64,000 bases of DNA from UBA6136 sp044237765 (GTDB taxonomy: Bacteria > Pseudomonadota > Gammaproteobacteria > Methylococcales > Methylococcaceae): contig JBIIEQ010000007.1 of NCBI GenBank assembly GCA_044237765.1, forward strand, positions 8,094-72,093, read 5' to 3'. Below the pieces are notes generated by a model. It was given only the letters and a program-made list of their open reading frames with translations. It did no database searches and had not been told where the DNA came from. How positions within the stretch are numbered: position 1 is the stretch's first letter; each line of letters opens with the position of its first letter. The position numbers and the translations under genes are program-made. Positions 17,560 to 25,973 of this stretch are shown piece after piece.

Positions 17560-19422
17560 TTACTTGGACAGAGCAAATACGGTGAATACGCCACCGAGCT
17601 TGGTGTGAGCGCCCAGGCTCTTGTAGGCACCCACGGCACCCAGACCTTCGCTGTCACCTTCCAGGCCTGCTGCCATACCGACGCCGGCCCAGCCACCGAT
17701 ACCAGACAGTACACCGATGTACTGACGGCCATCATGCATCCAGGTGCTGATATTGCCGATGATGCCGGACGGGGTCTTGAACTTGTAAAGTTCTGCACCG
17801 GTATTGGCATCACGCACCTTCAGGTAACCCTCCAGGGTGCCGTAGATGACCAGGTCGCTGGCGGTAGAGACCATACCACTCCACAAGGAGAAGGGCTCGT
17901 CGATCTGCCAGGCGATCTTGCCAGTCGCCGGATCCCATGCGGTGAAGGAACCCATGTGCAGTTTCTCCTCCTTCTCACCGGTCTTCACATTGGCCTTGGC
18001 CGGGTAGATGTTCAGAGTAGCACCAACATAAGGCTGACCCGCGGTGTATTCAACCTGGAAGGGCTCATAGTCCATACAGGTGTGGTTGCCGGGGATGTAG
18101 ATCAGCTTGGTTTTGGGAGAGAACGTAACCGGAGGCTCGTTCTTGGCGCCCATGGCAGAAGGACAAATGCCCTTCTGGTTGTGGTCTTCGCCACCCGCCT
18201 GGGTGGAGTACTGGCTGACGACCTGCGGACGACCGGTCTTCGGATCGACGTGCGATGCCCAGTTGACCATCTTGTCGAACTTCTCGGCTACCAGCAATTC
18301 ACCCGTCATACGATCCAGGGTGTAGCCGAAGCCGTTACGGTCGAAGTGAGTCAGCAGCTTGGTGTGTTCCTTGCCGTCCTTGTCCTTCATGGGCAGGTCG
18401 ATCAAGGTCATTTCGTTGATACCGTCGTAATCCCACTCGTCATGCGGGGTCATCTGGTAAACCCACTTGGCCGCACCCGTATCCGCGTCACGCGCCCAAA
18501 TGGTCATGGACCACTTGTTGTCGCCAGGACGCTGAACGGGGTTCCAGGTAGAGGGGTTGCCGGAACCGTAGAAGATCAGGTTAGCTTCAGCGTCATAGCT
18601 GGTCCAGCCCCAGGTGGTACCACCACCGATCTTCCACTGATCACCCTGCCAGGTCTTCAGGGAAGAATCCTTGCCGACTGGGGCCATCTTGCCATCAGTC
18701 CAGGTCATGGTCTTTTCCGGATCGATCTTCATATCGGCATCAGGACCCATGCTGTAGGTCTTCCATGCCAGTGAGCCGTCCTTGATGTTGTAAGCCGCCA
18801 TGAAGCCGCGTACACCGAACTCACCACCGGAGATACCGACCATGACCTTGTCCTTGACGATCAGCGGGGCTGCCGTATTGGTCATGCCCGCCTTGGGATC
18901 ACCATTCTTCACCTTCCACACCATCTTGCCGGTCTTGGCATCGAGTGCGATCAGGGTTGCGTCACCCTGAGCCATGAAGATCTTGCCATCGCCGTAAGCG
19001 AGACCGCGGTTGACTACGTCACAACACATGACGCCGATAACCTGGGCAGGATCGGTTCCCTTGTCGGGTGCATAGTCATACTCCCAGACCACGCTGTGGG
19101 TGTTCTGGTCCAGTGCATAGATCTTGTGGGGAAAACCGGTGTGAATGTAGATCAGACCGTTTACAACCAGCGGACCACCTTCGTGACCACGCAGGGCGCC
19201 GGTGGAGAACGTCCAGATCGGCTGAATGCTCTTGGCATTTTCCTTGTTGATCTGGGTCAGCGTGCTGAAACGGGTACCGTAGTAGTCTCCGCCCCAGGTT
19301 GCCCAATTGACCGGATCATGGGACAACTTCTCGATTTCGGCGTTAGCGAAACTGACGCCCGGCGCTGCCAGGGCGGTCGCCACAGCCGCAGAAAGCAACA
19401 AACTCTTCAAAGAGTTATTCAT
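17560..19422 (-). CDS. xoxF: Lanthanide-dependent PQQ methanol dehydrogenase XoxF
   Basis: Periplasmic quinoprotein that oxidises methanol to formaldehyde (or on to formate) and passes electrons to a c-type cytochrome. The 620-residue precursor starts with a Sec signal (LLLSAAVATALAAPGVSFANA). The PQQ-site vicinal disulfide VMCCDVV (Cys133-Cys134) is present. The metal ligands are Glu201 (GGEFGVRG), Asn289 (YGSGNPS) and catalytic Asp331 in HDEWDYD; Asp333 two residues on is the extra ligand that separates lanthanide XoxF from calcium MxaF, which has Ala there. GAGGAGG lies before the ATG. It is divergent from a quinoprotein-associated gene pair. Confidence 0.97.
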   Translation of the reverse strand: MNNSLKSLLLSAAVATALAAPGVSFANAEIEKLSHDPVNWATWGGDYYGTRFSTLTQINKENAKSIQPIWTFSTGALRGHEGGPLVVNGLIYIHTGFPHKIYALDQNTHSVVWEYDYAPDKGTDPAQVIGVMCCDVVNRGLAYGDGKIFMAQGDATLIALDAKTGKMVWKVKNGDPKAGMTNTAAPLIVKDKVMVGISGGEFGVRGFMAAYNIKDGSLAWKTYSMGPDADMKIDPEKTMTWTDGKMAPVGKDSSLKTWQGDQWKIGGGTTWGWTSYDAEANLIFYGSGNPSTWNPVQRPGDNKWSMTIWARDADTGAAKWVYQMTPHDEWDYDGINEMTLIDLPMKDKDGKEHTKLLTHFDRNGFGYTLDRMTGELLVAEKFDKMVNWASHVDPKTGRPQVVSQYSTQAGGEDHNQKGICPSAMGAKNEPPVTFSPKTKLIYIPGNHTCMDYEPFQVEYTAGQPYVGATLNIYPAKANVKTGEKEEKLHMGSFTAWDPATGKIAWQIDEPFSLWSGMVSTASDLVIYGTLEGYLKVRDANTGAELYKFKTPSGIIGNISTWMHDGRQYIGVLSGIGGWAGVGMAAGLEGDSEGLGAVGAYKSLGAHTKLGGVFTVFALSK

Positions 19423-19777
19423 CGTCTATCCTCCTCAGATATAAGGCAAAAATACGCTTTCGAACGCTTATTCACACCTACGACTTTTAAGGGCCGTGGT
19501 TTTTTTCAGCAGATATATGACATATAAAAAACGGGAAAATCTCCCGAAGATGCCCGTTTGGGAGCGTAACTTGAAGGATTTCACCTCAAAAGTCAACGAC
19601 TGAAAACGCACAAAATCACTGCCAGCCCCACTGCAAGCCATCCACTCCATTTGCATTCCGGACCTAGGAAGCAGAACAGCAACAACCCACGGCAAATAGA
19701 TTGATTTGCTCGTCACCGGGGCTGAAAATCCCCATCCGTCATCGCCCATCCCTTTAGCGAAAGCCCCACGAATCATC
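19423..19777 (-). promoter_or_regulatory. Divergent control region between xoxF and the quinoprotein-associated genes
   Basis: A 355-bp non-coding stretch that must hold promoters for xoxF (minus) and the MBL gene (plus). On the minus strand a TTGACT box (complement of agtcaa at 19591-19596) is a candidate -35 element, but no convincing -10 follows. The terminator-like hairpin at 19529-19559 lies downstream of that point and about 107 nt before the xoxF start. The xoxF ribosome site GAGGAGGA is at its end. Confidence 0.4.
19523..19559 (-). terminator. Terminator-like hairpin in the xoxF leader (possible attenuator)
   Basis: On the minus strand an AAACGGG/CCCGTTT outer stem (19553-19559 with 19529-19535) encloses an ATCT/AGAT inner stem with a TCGGG loop, and the right arm runs into TTTTTT (six Ts counting the arm). 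This is the form of a Rho-independent terminator. No gene lies upstream of it on this strand within the intergenic region, so its target would be the xoxF leader transcript itself. Confidence 0.6.
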
Positions 19778-20716
19778 ATGATCTCACCCGCCTCCCGTCA
19801 CCTCACTTGGCTCTTCACCCTCTTCCTGCTATCAAACCCGGGCAAGGCCACTGCCGAGGAGCTCTCCCTCAAGGAAGTCGCGACGGGTGTCTACGTTCAT
19901 CAGGGCGTCCACCAGCTGCCTGACCAGCACAATCGGGGCGAGATCGCCAATATCGGATTCATCATCGGTGAGCGCTGCGTCGCCGTCATCGATAGCGGAG
20001 GAAGCCCGGAGCAGGGACTCGCCCTGAAACAGCAAATCGGGAAGCTCAGCCCAAGACCCATCTGTTATGTCATCAACACCCACGTCCATCCTGATCACAT
20101 TTACGGCAACCTTGCCTTCAAGACGGCGGGGGTCAGCTTCGTGGGCCATCACAAGTTGGCCCAGGCGATGGCTCTCAGGGCGCCCTATTACCGGGAGAAA
20201 GCCAATGGTGAACTGGGATTCGTGCTTTCACCCGAACACTTCGTGCCACCCGATCAGCCCGTCAGGGATACCCTTGAACTGGACCTCGGCGGGAGAACCC
20301 TGCGACTGACCGCACACCCCACGGCACATACCGATAATGACCTGAGCATTCTCGACACTCAAACGGGGACCTTGTGGCTCGGTGACCTGCTTTTCATGGG
20401 GCATGTTCCGGTGGTGGATGGCAGCCTGAACGGCTGGCTCAGCGAGATCGGTAAACTCCGGAACATCGATGCGAAGCGAGTGGTTCCGGGCCACGGACCT
20501 GTCGTTGCCGCCTGGCCGCTAGCCCTCATGGGCGAGGAGAACTACCTGAAACGCCTCCAAACCGAGATTCGCGCCGCCATCAAGGCCGGCAAGACCATCG
20601 AGCAGGCCATGGACGAGATCGGCCAGTCGATGCACCCGGACTGGCAATTGTTCGACGATTTCCACAAGCGCAACATCGCGACTGCGTTTGCCGAACTGGA
20701 ATGGGAAGACGACTGA
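19778..20716 (+). CDS. Quinoprotein-associated metallo-beta-lactamase-fold hydrolase
   Basis: An exported MBL-fold protein. The ATG at 19778 starts a signal peptide (LTWLFTLFLLSNPGKATA); the frame is open further upstream but only from a TTG at 19706. The zinc motif THVHPDHIYGN (HXHXDH) is near residue 105, followed by ATTHTDND-type HPTAHTDND and a GDLLFMGHVPV strand. Proteins of this type occur beside PQQ dehydrogenases and are named quinoprotein relay system zinc metallohydrolases; the substrate is not known. It is divergent from xoxF and followed after 66 bp by the SoxYZ-like carrier gene. Confidence 0.85.
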   Translation: MISPASRHLTWLFTLFLLSNPGKATAEELSLKEVATGVYVHQGVHQLPDQHNRGEIANIGFIIGERCVAVIDSGGSPEQGLALKQQIGKLSPRPICYVINTHVHPDHIYGNLAFKTAGVSFVGHHKLAQAMALRAPYYREKANGELGFVLSPEHFVPPDQPVRDTLELDLGGRTLRLTAHPTAHTDNDLSILDTQTGTLWLGDLLFMGHVPVVDGSLNGWLSEIGKLRNIDAKRVVPGHGPVVAAWPLALMGEENYLKRLQTEIRAAIKAGKTIEQAMDEIGQSMHPDWQLFDDFHKRNIATAFAELEWEDD

Positions 20717-20782
20717 ATCGATCAAGCCGCAGACTCTAATCCCACACCAAAACCATCCTCGCACCCACCAAGGAGTTTAAGC

Positions 20783-21598
20783 ATGAAAATCTCAGCCGCA
20801 TCGCCCCAAATCCTGATGATCATCGCCGGATTGGTCCTGGCCTCGCCCTCCCTTCGCGCCGAGGGAGAAGACGAAATAGCCTGGAACACGACCCTTAAAC
20901 AAAAGTTTTTTTCAGATCGCGCCATCGAGGAAGACCAGCAGACCTTAGAGATCACGGCACCCTATCGTGCCGAGGACCCGGCGCTGGTTCCTCTCCAGAT
21001 CACCAGCAAATTCCCGCAGACGGCGGATCATTTCATCAAGAACATCACCGTCATCATCGACAACAATCCCGTTCCGTTCTCGGCTTCATTCGACTTCACC
21101 CCGGAAAGTGGCAAGGCCGATATCGCCACACGCATGCGATTCAATGCCTACACACATGTTCGTGCCATTGCGGAAACCAATGATGGCAAGCTCCATATGG
21201 CCAAGGCCTTTGTGAAAGCCAGCGGGGGTTGCTCTGCGCCGATAGGCACCGACCTGGAGGCCGCCAAGGCGCGTATGGGCAAAATGAAATTCAAGTTCGA
21301 CGGCGACAAGGCCACCCTCGGCCAGCCCAATCCGGTTCAACTGCTGATCAGTCACCCTAACATTACCGGCATGCAGATGGATCAGATCAGCCGCATGGTG
21401 CAACCCGCCCACTACGTCACCGAGGTCAAGGTCAGCTTTGAGGGAAAACCGGTCATGGCCGCCAAAACCGACATCGCCATCAGCGCTGATCCCAACCTAC
21501 GCATCTACTTCAGTCCGGACAAAGCGGGCGAATTGAAAGCGGAGATCAAGGACAACATGGGTAACGTCTATTCAGCCAGCCAAGCGGTGACCCCATGA
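20783..21598 (+). CDS. Quinoprotein dehydrogenase-associated SoxYZ-like carrier protein
   Basis: A 271-residue exported protein with a signal peptide (MIIAGLVLASPSLRA). The N-terminal half is SoxY-like and carries a single conserved cysteine in KASGGCSAPIG, comparable to the sulfur-carrying cysteine of SoxY. The C-terminal half is SoxZ-like (HYVTEVKVSFEGKPV, IYFSPDKAGELKAEI). SoxYZ-like fusions of this sort are found with PQQ alcohol dehydrogenases rather than with thiosulfate oxidation genes; the carried group is unknown. An AAGGAG site precedes the ATG. It forms an operon with the MBL protein. Confidence 0.87.
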   Translation: MKISAASPQILMIIAGLVLASPSLRAEGEDEIAWNTTLKQKFFSDRAIEEDQQTLEITAPYRAEDPALVPLQITSKFPQTADHFIKNITVIIDNNPVPFSASFDFTPESGKADIATRMRFNAYTHVRAIAETNDGKLHMAKAFVKASGGCSAPIGTDLEAAKARMGKMKFKFDGDKATLGQPNPVQLLISHPNITGMQMDQISRMVQPAHYVTEVKVSFEGKPVMAAKTDIAISADPNLRIYFSPDKAGELKAEIKDNMGNVYSASQAVTP

Positions 21599-21642
21599 AT
21601 GGAGACTGGGCTGGGAGGCACGAAGAACATTCGGAAAAACAC

Positions 21643-24600
21643 CTATCGGGCTTCCTTGGCCGCACGCCGCCGCTCCGTCCAACGCTGGGTAATGACATAG
21701 AAAACCGGGACAAACGGAATTGCCAGCAAGGTTGAAGCCAGCATGCCACCAAACACTACCGTTCCGATCGCTTGCTGGCTCGCCGCGCCGGCCCCTTCTG
21801 CCTTGAGAAGAGGGACAACCCCGAGAATAAAGGCGAATGAGGTCATAACGATTGGACGGAACCGTTGTCGAGTTGCCTCAACAGCCGCATCGACAATAGA
21901 CATACCCTCCTCTCGCAACTCCCGGGCAAACTCAACCACTAGGATTGCATTCTTGCTAGCAAGCGCAATCATCAGCACTAAGCCCACTTGCGTATAAAGA
22001 TTATTGTCAAAGTGACGAGATATCTGTGCCAGGATAACGCCCACCAACGCCATCGGCACCACCATGATCACAGCCAAAGGGCTCAGCCAATTCTCGTACT
22101 GGGCCGCCAAAACCAAAAATACCAGCAGTAGAGACAAGGCATACACATAATAGGCCGTGTTACCCAAAAGCTTCTGCTGATAAGCCGTGGCTGTCCAGTC
22201 CATAGCAAGACCCTGAGGCAAGACGTTGTGTGCCATTTCTTCCATCAGATTGATGGCGTCACCACCACTGAATCCCGGGGCAGGTGCGCCAAACACCGAC
22301 GCGGCCGGGTAAAGGTTATAGCGCGTCACCAACTCGGATCCCACCCGACGCTCGATATTCAACAAGGATCCCAATGGAACCATATCCGATTCGGAGTTGC
22401 GAACGTTCAGATTCTTGATATCGTCAATCTTCCTTCTGAACGGAGCATCCGCCTGAACATATACCTGAAACGACTGATCGAATTTCGTAAACAGATTCAC
22501 GTAAGACGAGCCCAGAAAAGCCTGTAGTGTCCCAAAAACGTTTTCCATCGGGACAGATAGGGTTTGAGCCTTTACTCGGTCAATATCCAGATACAACTGA
22601 GGGCTTTGGGCGCTGAAGGTTGTCCCCAAAAAAGCCAGTCCACTCTGGGTTGCTCCTGCCTGCTGCAAGGCCACCAGAGAACGTTGCAATTCCGATAACC
22701 CCAGACTTCGCCGATCCTCAACCATCATCTGCAAGCCACCCGCCTGACCCAAACCGGCAATGGGAGGGGGCGTCACCGCAATGACCCTTGCCTCCTGAAC
22801 CCCATCCAGCCGCTTTTTAAGATCCACTAGGATCGATTTCTGATCCAGTCCAGCCCCACGCTTGTCCCACGGCTCGTAGATCGCGAAAATACTGAAGGCA
22901 TTGGCCAGATTGGCAGCATCCAGCATAGAAAAACCGCCGATCGTCACCCAAGACGCAATCCCGGGAGTTTCTCTCAGCAGCGCCTCTACCTGCCTAACTG
23001 TAGCCCGAGTCCGAGGTTGTGATGCGCCCTCAGGCAGCTTACCCACCACAATGGCATAGCCCTGATCTTCAATCGGCAGAAATCCGGACTGATGATGGGC
23101 ATACAGCCAGCCACCCGCGAAGATAATCAAGCCAAAAATCAGGCTCATCCTGAACGACCGCTGAACCATCCAGCGGACTAATGTTGTGTAAGCCGCCTCT
23201 ATTCGACCATAGACCTGATTGAACCCCCGAAAAAAAGCATTTGGCCGATAGTCAGCGGCGCGGGGCTTGAGATAAAGCGCGCACTGCGCCGGCTTCAGTG
23301 TCAGGGCATTTATGGCACTGATTATGGCCGTGGCCGCAATGACCAAGGCGAATTGACGAAAAAGCTGGCCAGTAATACCCGGCAAAAAAGCCGCCGGAAG
23401 AAATACGGCGGAAAGCACCAATGTGATACCGATGACAGGACCCGTCATCTGACTCATGGCCTTGATAGCAGCCTCTTTGGGAGTCAAGCCACGCTCGATA
23501 TGGTGGGAGGCATTCTCTACGATAACAATCGCGTCATCCACGACGATACCTATTGCTAGAATCAAGGCAAAGAGCGTCATCAGATTAACCGAAAAGCCCA
23601 GCATGGCCATCGCTGCGAAGGCGCCAATAATGGTCACTGGGACGGTCGTGGCCGGCACCAGCGTCGCGCGCCAGTTTTGCAGGAAAAGTATTACAACAGC
23701 CAAGACCAGAAAGCCCGCCTCATAAAGCGTCTCATAAACAGCATCAATCGACTGCTGGATAAAGTCGGTCGTGTCGTAACGAATCGCATAGGTCAGACCC
23801 TCGGGAAACTCCCGACTCCGCCGCTCAACCTCTTCGCGGACCCGCTTGCCCACCTCAATGGCGTTGGCACCGGGCAGAGCATAAACCAAAATTTGCGCCG
23901 CCTTGTGTCCGGTCAACCCCGCAAAATTGTTGTAGGACTGCTGACTCAACTCCACCCGTGCAATATCCTTGACCCTCACAATTTGGGCGGCTTGCCCACT
24001 CTTGGGTGCAACTGTCTTGACGATGATGTTTTCGAATTCTTCGACGTCGTCCAACCGACCCAATGCATTGACGGTCAATTGAAAAGACTGATCATCCGGG
24101 ACTGGCGGGCCGCCTAACTGTCCGGCAACAACCTGTGTGTTTTGCTGCTTGACCGCATCGGCCACATCCACAGTAGTGAGACCGAAATATTTGAGTCGTT
24201 CCGGGTTCAACCAAATGCGCATGCTGTAGGAACCCGCTCCCAGCACCTTGACCTGACCCACCCCGGGGATTCGCCCCAGAGGGTACTGCAAATTGATGAG
24301 GGCATAGTTGGAAAGAAAGGTTTCGTCGTAACGCTCGTCCTCAGCATAAATACTCACGGCCTGCAGGATATTGGTGGATACCTTGCGGATATTGATACCC
24401 TGCTTCTGAACGGCATCAGGTAATTGCGCCAGTTGCCCATTGACGAGGTTCTGAACCAGGCTCAACGCCGCGTTCAAATCCGAACCCACTCGAAAGGTGA
24501 TGGTCAACGTGTAGGTCCCATCCGATCCACTGGTCGATGACATATACAGCGAATTCTCAACACCATTGACCCCCTGCTCAATGGGAATACCAACGGTCTT

Positions 24601-24777
24601 GGCAATGATCTCGGCACTGGCACCGGGATAGCGGGTAACGACCTGGATGGTCGGTGGAACAATGTTGGGATATTGGGCAATAGGCAGGTTCAGCAAGCTG
24701 ACCAGGCCAAGAATGATCGTAACGATGGCGATGACATTGGCAAATACCGGCCTTTCGATGAAGAACCTGGATATCAT
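21643..24777 (-). CDS. RND multidrug efflux permease (HAE-1, AcrB/MexB type)
   Basis: A 1044-residue inner-membrane proton/drug antiporter of the hydrophobe/amphiphile RND family. It starts with MISRFFIERPVFANVIAIV, has the duplicated 6+6 helix plan, and keeps the proton-relay aspartates in GIVVDDAIVIVEN (about residue 407) and the lysine in ALASKNAILVVEF (about residue 940). Large periplasmic loops follow helices 1 and 7. The start overlaps the adaptor stop by 4 bp. With the adaptor and the outer-membrane channel upstream it forms a complete tripartite pump; no local regulator gene is present. Confidence 0.95.
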   Translation of the reverse strand: MISRFFIERPVFANVIAIVTIILGLVSLLNLPIAQYPNIVPPTIQVVTRYPGASAEIIAKTVGIPIEQGVNGVENSLYMSSTSGSDGTYTLTITFRVGSDLNAALSLVQNLVNGQLAQLPDAVQKQGINIRKVSTNILQAVSIYAEDERYDETFLSNYALINLQYPLGRIPGVGQVKVLGAGSYSMRIWLNPERLKYFGLTTVDVADAVKQQNTQVVAGQLGGPPVPDDQSFQLTVNALGRLDDVEEFENIIVKTVAPKSGQAAQIVRVKDIARVELSQQSYNNFAGLTGHKAAQILVYALPGANAIEVGKRVREEVERRSREFPEGLTYAIRYDTTDFIQQSIDAVYETLYEAGFLVLAVVILFLQNWRATLVPATTVPVTIIGAFAAMAMLGFSVNLMTLFALILAIGIVVDDAIVIVENASHHIERGLTPKEAAIKAMSQMTGPVIGITLVLSAVFLPAAFLPGITGQLFRQFALVIAATAIISAINALTLKPAQCALYLKPRAADYRPNAFFRGFNQVYGRIEAAYTTLVRWMVQRSFRMSLIFGLIIFAGGWLYAHHQSGFLPIEDQGYAIVVGKLPEGASQPRTRATVRQVEALLRETPGIASWVTIGGFSMLDAANLANAFSIFAIYEPWDKRGAGLDQKSILVDLKKRLDGVQEARVIAVTPPPIAGLGQAGGLQMMVEDRRSLGLSELQRSLVALQQAGATQSGLAFLGTTFSAQSPQLYLDIDRVKAQTLSVPMENVFGTLQAFLGSSYVNLFTKFDQSFQVYVQADAPFRRKIDDIKNLNVRNSESDMVPLGSLLNIERRVGSELVTRYNLYPAASVFGAPAPGFSGGDAINLMEEMAHNVLPQGLAMDWTATAYQQKLLGNTAYYVYALSLLLVFLVLAAQYENWLSPLAVIMVVPMALVGVILAQISRHFDNNLYTQVGLVLMIALASKNAILVVEFARELREEGMSIVDAAVEATRQRFRPIVMTSFAFILGVVPLLKAEGAGAASQQAIGTVVFGGMLASTLLAIPFVPVFYVITQRWTERRRAAKEAR

Positions 24778-25919
24778 GGCGACACTGATCCGGCCTGGAC
24801 GGCCCTGACCTTATGCCCGGGAATAGCCCTCATCTGGCCATTCACGATGACCTTGTCGGCCACGGAGAGCCCGGCATCGATAGCGTATTCCCTGTCGACC
24901 TGCGGCCCGAGGGTCACACCACGACGCGAGACCATGAACTGATCGTCGACGACCAGGACATAAGGGCCTCCCTGGTCATAGCCAATGGCCTCTTCTGGGA
25001 GAAACAGACTCTCCTGCGGTTGCGACCGCTCCCCGCGGATGCGCGCGAACAAACCGGGGAGGACTCTGTAGTCCGGATTGGCCAAAGTGGCGCGGAGTTG
25101 TAGGGTGCCGCTGTTGGTGTCCACTTGGATGTCGGCATAATCCAACCGGGCCCGATGCGGAAACCCGTTTTCATTGGAAAATCCCACATCCACTGGCAAA
25201 TTGGGTCGAGACGTCTTGGCGGTAATATCTGGGTTTTCTTTTCGGATTCGCAGAAGATCCTGCTCATTGATCGTGAAATAAACGTAAATGGGGTCGACCT
25301 TGTTTATATCCGCCAGAACAGTCTCTTCCCCGGCACCCACCACATTGCCGGGATCCTTGTAGCGTCGGCTGATGCGCCCCTGGAATGGCGCCTTGACCGT
25401 TGTATAACCGAGGTTGAGTCTGGCCAATTCAACCTGTGCTTCCGCATACATCACATCCGCCTGATTGGCGTCGCGGTCGTAATGCCATCGATCCACGTCG
25501 GTCTGCGCCGCTGCATCTTGTTGCAATAACCCGGTGAAGCGCTTGAATTCGGTTTCCGAGTGCAGCAATCGGGCCTTAGCGGCCAATAACTTCGCCTCGG
25601 CCTCCTTAAGCTTGGACTGATATGTGTTCTGCTGGATGACAAACAGTACCTGTCCTTCCTGAACAATGTCTCCCTCCTTGAAAAGCACCTTCTCCAAAAA
25701 ACCTTCGACTCGCGCCCGCAATTGCACCGTATAGAGCGCTTGGGTGTTGCCGGTAAACTCTAGATGGCGGATCACCAAGCCCTGTCGGGGATGACTCACC
25801 GTAACCTCTGGTGGAGGTGGTGCCTGATAGGAGTTTGGGGCATCGCATCCTGCAAGGATTAGCGAACTCCCTATTGCAATCCCCCTAACAATCGAGGCGA
25901 AACCGAAAAGTTTTTGCAT
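24774..25919 (-). CDS. RND efflux membrane fusion (adaptor) lipoprotein
   Basis: Periplasmic adaptor of the tripartite pump. The start at 25919 places a lipoprotein signal at the N-terminus (IAIGSSLILAGCDAP, lipobox LAGC); an in-frame ATG at 25952 would add 11 residues. The protein shows the lipoyl halves (VQLRARVEGFLEKVLFKEGD and TTVKAPFQGRISRR) around a helical hairpin (residues ~95-165, rich in Ala/Glu/Lys), then the beta-barrel and membrane-proximal domains with IVNGQMRAIPGHKVRA at the end. It lies between the channel and permease genes. Confidence 0.93.
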   Translation of the reverse strand: MQKLFGFASIVRGIAIGSSLILAGCDAPNSYQAPPPPEVTVSHPRQGLVIRHLEFTGNTQALYTVQLRARVEGFLEKVLFKEGDIVQEGQVLFVIQQNTYQSKLKEAEAKLLAAKARLLHSETEFKRFTGLLQQDAAAQTDVDRWHYDRDANQADVMYAEAQVELARLNLGYTTVKAPFQGRISRRYKDPGNVVGAGEETVLADINKVDPIYVYFTINEQDLLRIRKENPDITAKTSRPNLPVDVGFSNENGFPHRARLDYADIQVDTNSGTLQLRATLANPDYRVLPGLFARIRGERSQPQESLFLPEEAIGYDQGGPYVLVVDDQFMVSRRGVTLGPQVDREYAIDAGLSVADKVIVNGQMRAIPGHKVRAVQAGSVSP

Positions 25920-25973
25920 GGCACACTTACTTGAACCCTTTGTCAGAGTCATGAAAAGACACTCGTCACACTT

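Noticed and set aside
17533..18774. A 413-codon open frame on the plus strand opposite xoxF
   Set aside because: It lies wholly antisense to the well-supported xoxF gene, has no ribosome site and no recognisable motifs; it is a by-product of xoxF codon use.
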